Shown here: piece by piece, positions 12,164 to 22,800 of the stretch
How positions within the stretch are numbered: the first letter of the stretch is position 1
Layout of the letters: each line of letters opens with the position of its first letter
Source of the DNA: Phoenix dactylifera
Taxonomy: Eukaryota > Streptophyta > Magnoliopsida > Arecales > Arecaceae
Reading direction: 5' to 3'
NCBI RefSeq assembly: GCF_009389715.1
Contig: NC_052399.1
Coordinates: 17,673,646-17,737,645, forward strand
DNA: 64,000 bases
The notes under the pieces: model-generated
Databases searched by the model: none
Told to the model about the DNA's origin: nothing
What the model saw: only the letters and a program-made list of their open reading frames with translations
Position numbers and translations under genes: made by a program

Positions 12164-13290
12164 ATACAACCAAAATTTTATAATTGTTAAAATATTTGAA
12201 GATTATTGATTTTGTAAACCTATGCAAAATTATTGGCCTCTCTATCCTTAAGCATGAAAGACTTTAAAAGACTAATTAATGAGTAGGAAAACTCTATTCT
12301 TGGTTTCTTAAGAACAAAGTCCTATCCGCTATCTAACTACATAATTAGCAGCTAATTCACATCTAAACTCTAAACTAACAACCCAACCTAAAAGCCAACT
12401 CAATACTGCAGTTTTTTTTTTTGTTATTAGGAGGAGCTAATCGCCACCTTCTGTTTTATATGCACCATACCCTTTAAGAGCTGGCTCTGACTAGAATCAG
12501 ACCCATGACCTCTTGCCCAAGTGGCAAATGCGATACCATTCGAACAAGCAATTCCACAAGTTTAAACATAAAATATTAGTTAGATCAGGTTGGATGAGAT
12601 TCAAGCGTACCATATTGAGTGGAGTGATATTATCTATTTAAATCCAAATTGTCAAGGATATCTTCACAGAAAAAGGGATACCATGTTTGAGGCTACACCA
12701 ACTCAATAATCTGGCTATTGGGATTAAATTAATCTAAGATAAGGGTTTTAAGTCGAATGTAATGTGGCACATGCGTTAACTAGCACTGCCATGGTAAGGG
12801 AAAAAAAAGAAATTGTACACCAAATACAATCATCATTCTCTCATAAGTTGCATCTAGCCTTCGTGAATTGCATTAACTTTTTTGGTAAGTTTCCGAGACA
12901 GTTTTATCTTTTTTGGCCGGCAAATATTGTCCTATGTATACTATCGATATTTTTAGCCTCATTCACAACGTCAATTATTTTAATTGGCAAATGTAGGCTC
13001 ATTTATATTGTCAGTTGTTTTAGCTGGCAAATATTGTTATTCAGAGTTTTATTATTTTTGTTAGAAAGTATTGCATCATTCACAATATCGTTTGTTTTTG
13101 TTGGCAAATATTTTCTTATTTGTAGCATCAATCATTACCTAATGAATATTGTCTCATTCGCATGGTTAGTTATTTTAATCGGTACATATTTTAAAGCTTG
13201 CAACGTCATTTGTTTGAATCGACAAATATTGCCTCATCCATACGGTCGAGTTTATTTAAGAATTATAAGGTAATATTGCAAAATTACAAA
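12164..13290. repeat. Diverged continuation of the tandem array
   Basis: 12164-12420 aligns by eye with the middle of the 1.8 kb unit (shared TATCCTTAAGCATGA and the CCAACCC..AAGGCAACCCAACTC region). After about 12688 a further diverged copy begins with GAGGCTACACCAACTC, TGGCTATTGGGATT, then a run of ~37-41 bp motifs to about 13260 (GGCAAAT-type cores near 12919, 12986, 13026, 13066, 13103, 13140, 13178 and 13219). These are older array members not homogenised with the three central units. Confidence 0.75.
12424..12570 (-). repeat. Possible degenerate tRNA-derived SINE fragment
   Basis: Read on the minus strand the sequence resembles a degraded Pol III promoter: GGTCTGATTCT near 12497-12510 approximates a B box, with a TTGCCACTTGGGCAAG stretch upstream of it. 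It interrupts the tandem array between two array-like parts. The A box is poor, so this is only a suggestion. Confidence 0.3.
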
Positions 13291-13395
13291 AGTTCTTCTT
13301 TATGCCTGATTATCTTGTAATAATGACTCAACTAGTTTAGAAACATTGACATCTATATCCTTAACCAAAGGCGACACAAAATTCCAAGTAACGAG

Positions 13396-13787
13396 TAGGG
13401 TTGCAAATGGGTCGGGTCGACCCGTGACCCAACCCGACCCGAATTTTAAGATCCGCGGGGCCAGGTCGGGTCCTAAATATGAACCCGTTCTATTTTTTAG
13501 GTCGGGTCGGGTCCATCCAATTTTGACCTGGACTCGGATCCAACCTGACCCATTTTTTTGGATCAGTTTTTTACTATTATATAGCAAAACTTTGAATATA
13601 AAAATACATAGATCCGGATCCGACTCGATCCGAATGATCCGTCAGGTCAAAATTTGTAGGCATGGACCCGACCCGACCCGATTTTCAACTAGGTCGGGTC
13701 TGTGTCTAAAATTAGGACCCAAACAAGAAACTGGGTCGGATCAGGGTCACTCAGGATCCGATCTGACCCGACCTATTTGCAGCCCTG
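13396..13787. mobile_element. Non-autonomous hAT-type MITE, 392 bp
   Basis: Termini are inverted repeats: the left end reads TAGGGTTGCAAATGGGTC and the right end, on the other strand, CAGGGCTGCAAATAGGTC. They are flanked by an identical 8 bp direct repeat, GTAACGAG, at 13388-13395 and 13788-13795. An 8 bp target duplication plus (T/C)AGGG ends fits the hAT superfamily. The interior is rich in GGGTCGGGTC repeats on both arms and could fold into a long hairpin. Open frames inside it (Pro/Arg/Gly/Asp-rich) are by-products of this composition. No transposase is present. Confidence 0.85.
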
Positions 13788-13796
13788 GTAACGAGT

Positions 13797-14450
13797 GGGC
13801 AACCTCTTTTATTAGTTTCTTAAATTCACTTAGGGTATATCTAGTGGCAAGGAAATATACAGAAAATAAAAAAAAAATAAACTAATTTATAAAATAAATC
13901 CTGAAATGCAGCGACAAACTTTCTAAGCTGGGTTTTGGGCAACTTCCAGGCCTGGCATGCCCGCCTTAGCCGAGGTCGATCCATTGTCCATTGATGGTCC
14001 GATACTCCGATCCACCCAAGTTGAAATATTACAGTACTTCAATATTTTCACACCGTAAACTCCGAATTAATCTCAACATATGAATCCATATATGGATATA
14101 TATATTTTACTCAAAGACTTGCTGCTATACTAAGTTGGATCCCGTATCAATACTATATATCCTGTGTCGTCTTATAGCAAGTAAACCTTTACGTATTTGT
14201 CAAATGCATTAGATATTCAAGCCTTGGATGGTGGATTTTTACGCCATTTTTATAGTCACATAATATTTTCTTTGTTCATGTGTCTGGGACCAAATGCTCT
14301 CACGGTAGAAGCACGAGACAATGTGGCCTTAGGACTCCGTCACATGCCACAAGCATAATTGCCTTTGTATATTGAATTTTCTACCAGAAGACGCAAGCAA
14401 TGCACTGCAAGAAAGATGAATGATTATGATTAAAAAAAAAGGTACGTACA
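13797..14450. other. Intergenic DNA upstream of the LEA14 promoter
   Basis: AT-rich, no gene or repeat structure recognised apart from short A/T runs. Confidence 0.5.
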
Positions 14451-14564
14451 TGGCATGCATGAAGAACATTGATGGTTTTAAAAATATTTTTTTTTGTAAT
14501 TTTACTCTGTCTTCAGCTAAGGGTTTGTGAATACCATCATAATATATACCATGCCATGCCACAT

Positions 14565-14570
14565 ACGTGG
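14565..14570 (+). promoter_or_regulatory. ABRE-like ACGTGG, promoter copy 1
   Basis: ACGTGG inside CATACGTGGAG. The ACGTG core is the binding site of bZIP ABF/AREB factors in ABA- and drought-responsive promoters. Its position in a duplicated promoter of a LEA gene supports the reading; function is inferred. Confidence 0.5.
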
Positions 14571-14836
14571 AGGAGTACGTAGATTACTAAAATCATGGAG
14601 CTTCCTCTATCCAGCATATACGTACGAGACTCGAATAAAAGAAAGAGAAGAATTCTGTCGACCATTGATCCATAACAGCTCTGGGCCAACTCCCCATGCA
14701 ACCTGCGCATCCCACGCGTATGACATCATGCATGAAGAACATTGATGGTTTTAAAAATATTTTTTTTGTAATTTTACTTTGTCTTCAGCTCCTTGTTTGT
14801 GAATATCATCATAATATATACCATGCCATGCCACAT

Positions 14837-14842
14837 ACGTGG
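14837..14842 (+). promoter_or_regulatory. ABRE-like ACGTGG, promoter copy 2
   Basis: The same ACGTGG in the second copy of the 273 bp duplication, 272 bp from the first. Confidence 0.5.
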
Positions 14843-14977
14843 AGGAGTACGTAGACTACTAAAATCATGGAGCTTCCTCCATCCAGCAACCAGCATATAC
14901 GGGACTCGAATAAAAGAAAGAGAAGAATTCGATCCATATCAGCTCTGGGCCAACTCCCGATGCAACCTGCGCATCCC

Positions 14978-15068
14978 ACGCGTATGACATCAAGAACACG
15001 CGTCGGAACGATGGCCTTAAACTCGCCTCCCACTTGGACCGATTCAACTGGTGCTGGAGAGCACGCGT
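14978..15068 (+). promoter_or_regulatory. LEA14: Cluster of ACGCGT (CE3-like) motifs
   Basis: ACGCGT occurs at 14978-14983, 14998-15003 and 15063-15068, with another in promoter copy 1 at 14714-14719. CE3-type coupling elements with an ACGCGT core work with ABREs in cereal LEA promoters. Four copies within 360 bp are more than chance would give; the role is inferred. Confidence 0.4.
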
Positions 15069-15154
15069 CCGTCTTACGTCCACGAAGCACTCCGGGCGGT
15101 GACAGATGCCAATAAAGCCGTAGAAACTCTTCAGCCTTCAGTCCCTCGTTCATC

Positions 15155-15160
15155 TATAAA
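15155..15160 (+). promoter_or_regulatory. LEA14: TATA box of LEA14
   Basis: TATAAA in CATCTATAAATCAA, 88 bp upstream of the ATG, which predicts transcription from about 15185-15190 and a leader of roughly 55 nt. Confidence 0.65.
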
Positions 15161-15217
15161 TCAAATCCACGGTCCTCCAGAGAAATAACGGGCAGAATAT
15201 ATAGAAGCAGCACAAGG

Positions 15218-15283
15218 GCTGGTGGACAAGGCAAAGGAATTCATGGCGCAGCTGGTGGACAAGGCAAAGGAGTTCGTAGCTGA
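15218..15283 (+). repeat. LEA14: 33 bp tandem duplication spanning the LEA14 start codon
   Basis: GCTGGTGGACAAGGCAAAGG at 15218 recurs at 15251; the period is 33 bp, a multiple of three, so the first copy is in frame with the gene and would encode LVDKAKEF just before the ATG at 15243. The first copy has no ATG of its own and therefore sits in the 5' leader. Confidence 0.9.
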
Positions 15284-15768
15284 CAAAATCGCCCATGTCA
15301 AGAAGCCGGAGGCGAGCCTCACCGACGTGTCCATCAAGCACGTCAGTAGGGACTCGGCCAACTTCATCGGTCAGCTCGTCGTGGACAACCCCTACGGCCA
15401 CGCCATCCCCATCTGCGAGATCTCTTACTCCCTCAAAAGCGCCGGCAGGTACGTTGCCTAGTAATTCCGGCCCTGTGGAATTTTTCCTGCTTTTGGAGTG
15501 ATGGTTGCGTGTTTGCAGGGAGATAGCGTCGGGGACGATGCCAGACCCGGGGTCGATCGCGGCGAAGGAGACGACGAAGCTGGACATCCCGCTCAGGGTG
15601 CCGTATGACTTCTTGATGAGCATCATGAAGGATGTTGGGAGGGACTGGGACGTCGACTACGAGATGCAGGTGGGACTCACCGTGGATCTCCCCATCGTCG
15701 GCAACTTGACGCTGCCGGTGTCCAAGAAGGGCGAGTTGAAGCTCCCTACCCTTTCCGATGTATTCTAG
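15243..15768 (+). CDS. LEA14: LEA14-type desiccation-related protein (LEA_2 family)
   Basis: Two exons, 15243-15448 and 15519-15768, give 151 residues, the usual length of LEA14. GT at 15449 and AG at 15517 join AG|G to make an Arg codon. The protein starts MAQLVDKAKEFVADKIA, then has the family's beta-sandwich landmarks: ASLTDVSIKHVSRD, NPYGHAIPICEISYSLKSAGR, EIASGTMPDPGSI, a VGRDWDVDYEMQVGL strand, DLPIVGNLTLPVS and the C-terminal KLPTLSDVF. These motifs are those of plant LEA14/Lea14-A (water stress and hypersensitive response domain). The family accumulates in seeds and under drought, salt or ABA and is thought to protect membranes or proteins; it is folded, unlike most LEA proteins. The start is the ATG at 15243 because the in-frame region upstream has only non-ATG codons. 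AATAAA lies at 15797-15802. It is convergent with the PP1 gene. Confidence 0.93.
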
Positions 15769-15802
15769 TTCTCTTGCTGTCATGTTAGGTGTAACGAATA
15801 AA

Positions 15803-16815
15803 TTAAGTATTGTGTTTTTTTTTTTTTTTTTTGCTAATACTGCTGGTGTGGTTAGCCACGAGCTCTGTTGGCTTTTCTAAACAAATGCTTAGCCTAGACA
15901 ATTCCTTCATCACTTATCATCATCCAGATGAAACATTGGTCACCGGCTGCAACCCTCTGGATCCAACTGATGCTCATAGCCGAGTCATCTACTAGGATGA
16001 TTAAACTAGCTTGTAGCACCCAGTATTGTATTTTGGAGCTGTAACTTTTTTTTTTGGAAAGAAAACAGGTGAAATCTATCTTATTAGTTCGTTCCACTTT
16101 CCTGTGAATTATTATGCTCTTTAGTTCTTTCAATCTTTGTGCAATTCTCGAAAACTCAAAAACCCTTAAGGTAGGATCGAATCCTATCCCTCAACTTCAT
16201 CAAACTCTTCGATTTATCTCATATACTCCTTGATTGATTAAATCCACAAATTGTGTGTGGGTTGACACAAGCAAATATCAAAACCTCCTCGAGTAACACA
16301 TCCGAGGGCACAACCTATGCACTGGTGACCAAGGTATCTGTAGAGGCTGCATGATAGAATGATAACCAGGTAGGGATCCTATCAAAGCCTGATTAGCTCA
16401 AAGAACTCGTGCCTATCAATGGTGCAATATATTCAAATGCAATGCCAAAACTAACTAATAAAATTAGAACAAGTCATAAAGAAACTGCGAGTTTAATAAA
16501 GCAAGCTTCAGGCATCAGGAACATTGGCTCAGCTGTCAGCTTGATAAACACCAATTTGATGTGTTGCATATCAGGGATTGAACGTGTAAATACAACCAGA
16601 ACATTAGAGTACAGTTGGTAATAATGATAGTAGAGCTTTCAAAATAACTTTACACATTCAGGACTTTGCTTAGGCTAGTTAGCACAGCATGCAAATCTCA
16701 GCTTCCTGTTCAATCCTGATGCCTGGACTTGCTGGTAAACTAGGTGAAGCTATGTCTGATATCCCAGAAACCTTCCAAAGGACCGAAATATAAGATCCAC
16801 TCGTGGTAACACCTG
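15803..16815. other. Convergent intergenic region between LEA14 and PP1
   Basis: A poly(T) run at about 15813-15831, then anonymous AT-rich DNA. The part nearest 16815 must include the 3' untranslated region of PP1 (minus strand). No further gene seen. Confidence 0.5.
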
Positions 16816-19800
16816 CTAACCTTTTCCACCCTGATAAAGCCAAACATAATATCAGTATGAGATTCAACAAGTCTGTTGGCAATGAGCAACTAAGATATTG
16901 CAAAGGGCTTTTCCCTTTCTCTTTTTAACTATAGCGTTGAATTTATATTGTGCCAAAAAAACAGATGGTGGTAAAGTTGGTGCATATGGCATACATGCAG
17001 CCTTCTGTAGCAAATATTGCAGATGCCTTCACTTATTTTAAGGGAATCAATTAGACTAAGAAGAAATGTGGGAGATAAATTGAAGATATAGCGGCAGCAA
17101 ACAAAATGAGATGGCATGGGAATGGGCCATGGATAGTTGAGAAGGCCTCGGTACAAGAAATAGTATGTATTTGTATCAGCTGTCAGAAATAAATTCGACT
17201 CCACTCCAGTACATGCAAAGGAGTTGGGCAGAAGATCTGACAAAGCTGGTGACAAAATAAATAACTGTCAATAAGAATGAACGACAAATTATTCATGAAG
17301 CCACCCCATAAAAAGTAGAAAAAGAGGGTGAGGTTTGTGCTTATATACAGATGAGATTTTCAACAATGAATCAGCAAGAGGTCAATAGAAATGCAATGTC
17401 AAAATTTTCAATTGCAAATAATTTGGAAAGTGCTAAGTAGATCATCTTAATTACTCAGGGGAGGATAGTTGAGATCAGAATTAAGGTTTCCATGGGATAC
17501 ATCCACCCTGGCCCTTAATAATTTGATATCTACAGGGAACATTTCCACAATGAAAACAATGGTCCGAAACAAGAGGAATCAACATCAGCAAAGATGATTT
17601 GCATGTGTTGCTAGAATCCAAGTTAGTTGAAACGTTCAGAGCCTGAAGAAAAAGCTGCAGCTGATACGAGTAATAAATAATCAGAAGTGGCAGCGACAGA
17701 AGTCAAGCGGACACACTAAATACGAACTTTAAAAGTGAACCAAAACAAAAGAGAGCATAAATGGCCAGACAGAAAAAAATGAATTCAAGGTTCCCATCTC
17801 GGTACCAGACCCCATGCATGTACCATCATATTACAGTGTCTGTATATGGTACAGTATGAGAAGGCACGACATACTGTAGGGTATGAGACTGCATACTGGT
17901 TCAATATTGGTATGATACGGTACGTCCGATATGGTACGATACGAACCAGTACGGTGAACCTTGAATAAATTACTTTACATTGTTGTATTTTAAAATGCAA
18001 ACTAATAAAAAATGAGAAGAAAAACCTTTTTTTTTTCTTTTTTTCTCTTTTTTTGAAAGAAGAGCATCAGTTGCAATTGAGCTCCTTTCCCATGAAAACA
18101 TGTTATAAATTTATATTACCTCAAAATGAATAGAATAAGAATATTTACTTTTATATAAAAACACAAGTCCAAGTAACTCATGAGATAGTACTTGTTATAC
18201 AAAAAATGCAAACTTGCAATAGATATCTTGCTCATGCAGTGTATAGTTGATTACCTTTCTAGGAGGTGTTCCTGGTTTCATTAAATTGTTCCCAAAACCG
18301 ATCTTCCCTTTCTTATCAGATGGTTTAAGAATTTGAAATGAACATGTCAAAGTATCATCCACGCTCATCATAGCACCGGCATTATCAAACTCCCCACAAT
18401 AATTTGGGGCCGAGAATATGGTAACCAGCTGGCGTTTTGCAAAGAACTCATAACCATCTTCTACAACCTGCCCAAACTGATATATCAGATGAATGCACTC
18501 AGAAAAAGGAAGATCAATTTGCTCAAGAGACCCAACTTTGGAAGGAAGTTGTTAGATATAATAGAGAGGAGATAGTTTTGTCTAGTCTACTTGCCTAGGA
18601 GGAAACAAGAAATATCATTTCTTAACTTGGTGTATGATATGCAGCAGAACCTAAATCCAGTGGTTTATCATTTGCTTTGTTTAGCCATCACCTCAAAGTA
18701 AAAGAAAGAGGCAATATACCAGTATACTTATCTTATTCAAATCTTCAGCATTATTCTGGTGTAAAAACTAAAAGCTGGGTCAATCAATTAGTCAATAAAT
18801 AAATGCCCCGATTGATGTTTTCAGATACCACCACTAACCTGATGGGCTCGGCAAATGAGATCTAGGTCATGCTTCTGAAGGAACTCAGCTACCTTGTCAG
18901 GCCCAAAAGTGTAAGAGACTCCTCGGTCATTTTCCCCCCAGCCTTCAATATCTTTGTCAGGGTCTGACCATAATAAGTCACAAAGGAGACCTTGATCTGG
19001 TACATCCACCGGACGAGCAATATTTCGAATCTGATCCAAGTTCTTTAAATCAGGAGACAAACCCCCATGCATGCAGAGGATCTTCTCGTCAATAAGTGCA
19101 GCCACAGGTAGGCAGTTGAAACAATCAGTAAAAACCTTCCATAAGCGAACATTGAACCTCCTCTTGCATTCATCATAGAACCCATATATACGATTAATGG
19201 AAGCACACTCATGGTTGCCCCGCAGAAGAAAGAAGTTTTCAGGGTACTTTATTTTGTAAGCAAGAAGGAGGCATATAGTTTCTATACTTTGTTTACCACG
19301 ATCAACATAGTCCCCAAGGAACAAATAATTTGCCTCTGGCGGGAACCCACCATATTCGAATAGTCGAAGAAGATCAGAATATTGACCATGAATGTCTCCT
19401 GCCAGCGAGAAAATAAGCAATTTGGAGATTCAACTAAATAATTTAAAATTGATGTTAACTAGAAGACACATAAGCATCATATCAAAAGCATTTAAACATG
19501 AAGATATCAATCCCTATTAAGGAAATCAATGTTACCGAAGTGTTAAAAAAAAAAAGACGAAAAATTTAATTAGTCTACTCTATATGTTAACAGAATTGTT
19601 GAGAACTGGTAACCCATTGTTTTTCCTTCAAATATTGTTCAATACCTAAAATGCCATTCAGCTTAATGACCTGGTCATGATGGTTGGGGCATGGATCCAA
19701 CCCTCATAACCACCCACCATCAGGAAAAGATAAGCAAAAACATACTTTTGCATAACATCAATTTGATCATCAGAGCTTATTCCTTGTAAACATAAAGAAA

Positions 19801-22800
19801 AAATGTTGTTTAAATACCTACTTGAGCAGACATCTTCAAATGTAAACCAATAGAGGATACAAAAATAAATAGCTCACTTGTAGAATATCCAATACCAAGC
19901 AATTCAGTTTTCGTTTGGGTTAGATGATACAATTTGTTATTTAATGGAAGATACAAAATGAGAAAATAATGATATATTGAACTACAAGACTGAAAGATTA
20001 CCATCCAGACATTATACATAAGGAATCTTACCCAAACTATTTATAGCCCACAGTATATGGTCATTATCAACTTTTTTGGGTAACTATTCTATTTATCCAA
20101 TCCTCTACCACGCTAAGAAGGTTTAAAATCCTTCAACTACATAATGCATGTTTATCTCACACACAAACATGGCAACGGAACCCATATCATCTTCACTAAT
20201 TTCATTGTCTATGATGAGAACAGAAATGTGACTGTACTCAAAGCTGCTGACTGCTCCCACAACCCATGAATATAACATAAGCATACTTTATAGTTCCATG
20301 CAAAAACAATGTAAACGCCAGCAATTACAATGGTTCATAAGTTACTAATGATAATAAAATTTTACACCTTTATGCCGTATCCATGACTAACATTTTCCCT
20401 CAACCCACAATAACTTCAAATATCAAAGGTATCACGTTTCTAGAAAGGTTGCACCCACATAAGCCAGAAGAACTAAGGAGCCAGACTTTCATCTTCACAA
20501 ATCCATCCAGCAACATTTTGATTATAACATGAACACCATTAATTTTATCGGTCAAAACACAGGTTAACTGTGTGTTTGTACCACCAGTAGAGGTAGATAA
20601 GATATTGCTAGTCCACTACCATATGCCCCAAAAAAATCAACATAGAAACAAGAGAATTAGAACCAGAAGCAGTCCCAATCAATATAATAAAAGTTTGAGA
20701 TTCTTTTCCTAAATGATCATTCTTAGAATCTCCTCCTGGGAGCATGACTTAAATTATATAATTCATCGGTAAACCTTCTCACAATTTAACTAAATTTGGA
20801 GGGCAGTGGATTGCCCAAAAAGCATCCTCTAATGCTGAACATGAGCACATCTTCAATGCGGGGTTGGTAAATGGCTTTTAGAGCTTATCTATGTAAAAAA
20901 CGAAAAAGTCTATACTCTTCCAAATGTTGATTTCATGCACCAAGAAAACAAAAAGGGCATGTTTCCATGTCTGAAGTAGTATTTGAACACAAACTTGATA
21001 ATACTACAAGAGAGAAAGAAGATCAACCTGATAAAAAATTCATCAAGAATCAATGCAACTGAATTTTTAAATAAACCAAAGAAGTCAAACCACTACTCAC
21101 AAATAAGACATATTCTGTATGCTCCAGACGGTCAAACAACCAAAAGAATAAAAGTTTGAGGTCAACTAAAGGCTAGAAAGACTTTACAAAGGAGGAGCAG
21201 GAGGAGGAGGAGAAGAAAGATTAGAAAGCTACAAAAACAGGAATAAGGAAAGAGAGTGCGAGCAAAAAATTGAAGGGATAGGGACAATATGTGCCAGTTG
21301 TTTCCGTGGTGGTTGTTTTCTGGCTTCTTCAAATTGAGAAAAGTGAAGCAAGATCAAAAGAAAGAAGAGGTGAAAGATTTCTATTCAAGCCTCCATTAAA
21401 CAAACTTCAAAAGTTCAAAGCACGTGATTTTGTAATTTCAAACAATCCATGCACATCCATGCAACGCTAGTTAAATTGAGAATCATCCACCAATTAAGTT
21501 CAAATCATCATTTCTCAAGACTTTTGTCCACGCAAGTTTACTTCTTTGCTTTCTCTTTCATCCATGCTATCTTGAAATTAACCTTTCCTTTCCACCTAAG
21601 ACTACAAGGTGACATCAGTCAGTAAATGTGGGAACATTAAGATTTTCACTTCAGAAATTGAAAGTACCCAATCATCCACATTCCTTCTCTTCACTTAAAA
21701 GTGGGCCCAAGTAAGCAATGTGGAAGTTCAGATTTTGCTCTCCCCTTGAATACTGTGCATGTCAACACATGCTTCCATATCCCTTCCCCTACACCCCCCT
21801 CTTCCCCAAATAAATAAACAAACAAATAAGAAGGAAGAAAAATGCAAACTTTCCATAAATATTTCCTCAATGTAACTCAAGAACATCAACCTTTGGATAT
21901 GATACCAACTTAAAGCATCTAATGGAGTGCCAAAGTATATTGATTTCCACCAATAAAGATTTTTCTATAAAGGAAATTGTAATAATCATTTGAAAGCTAA
22001 GAGATGAAGGTATTCAAGACTATGCTTTAAGTTTCTTCTAGTTAGTCACCAAGTACATTTTCTTTACTTAGATTAGAATTAGAAATAACAAGATAGGGAA
22101 CTAGAGGAAGTGAATAAAATATTTTTAGCTTAGGCCTCTAAATTTTGTCATACAATTCTTTAAAAAGGTTCCACGAGTTTTACACAATATAACACCTTAT
22201 GGTTCTTCAGTGTTCAAATATCAAAATATCTACCTAAAACATTAGCAGTAAGCCTTGATCCTATATATACAGGGTCAAGGTTCAAAGTACAGCAAACAAA
22301 GTTTGATAATGTTATCTTAATGGGAAAGATATAACCAAGCAAGGCAATTTTAGGAAGACAGGCCTACCATGAACTTGGGAGGGTAAGGAAAATCTATGGC
22401 CCTGCAACTTATAAGCAATCCTTTACAACATCTTAGACAATATGGGAATATAAGGTAGCTCTAATACAGGGATTTCCAATAATATGCAAAGAACAAGTTA
22501 TGAGCCTAGATGCAAATCAAAACTCAATCCTGAGAATGATTGCTAAAAGACCTTCCAAATTTTTGAAGAAAAATTTCTTTTTTGTGTCTTGTCCCTGGAG
22601 GCAAATGTAATATGGTTTTATACCAATGTGAAGAAGAACAAACTTTGAAAGGAAGGAGAGACAAAATCAGACAACAATAAAATAAAAGAAATACACTAAT
22701 TTCTGATGGTGTCTGGTTGGAAGAGGTGATTTAATTTTGTCTGGTTGGAAGTGGAGCATGAGGTTATAAGCCATAGGCTCCACATACCAAGGACTTCTAA

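Larger units (their letters stand above)
14454..14993 (+). repeat. Tandem 273 bp duplication in the LEA14 promoter
   Basis: Copy 1 begins CATGCATGAAGAACATTG at 14454 and copy 2 with the same bases at 14727; copy 2 ends near 14993 after TATGACATCAAGAAC. Apart from a few substitutions and small indels the copies match throughout, including ACATACGTGGAGGAGTACGT and the GCATCCCACGCGTATGACATC region (quoted in parts). Both copies lie about 170-700 bp upstream of the TATA box. Confidence 0.95.

Noticed and set aside
12497-12545. A tRNA gene in the region with tRNA-like words
   Set aside because: No cloverleaf can be formed and the A box is poor; at most a SINE relic.
12764-13273. 169-codon open frame, hydrophobic, looks like a membrane protein
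   Set aside because: It lies wholly inside the degenerate ~40 bp repeats; the hydrophobic pattern repeats with the DNA period and there is no family likeness.
13346-13885. 179-codon frame rich in Asp, Pro, Gly and Arg
   Set aside because: Mostly translation of the GGGTCGGGTC repeats in the MITE and its flanks.
15150-15783. Minus-strand frames of 158 and 116 codons over LEA14
   Set aside because: Antisense shadows of the LEA14 exons; the plus-strand protein has all the family motifs and proper splice sites.
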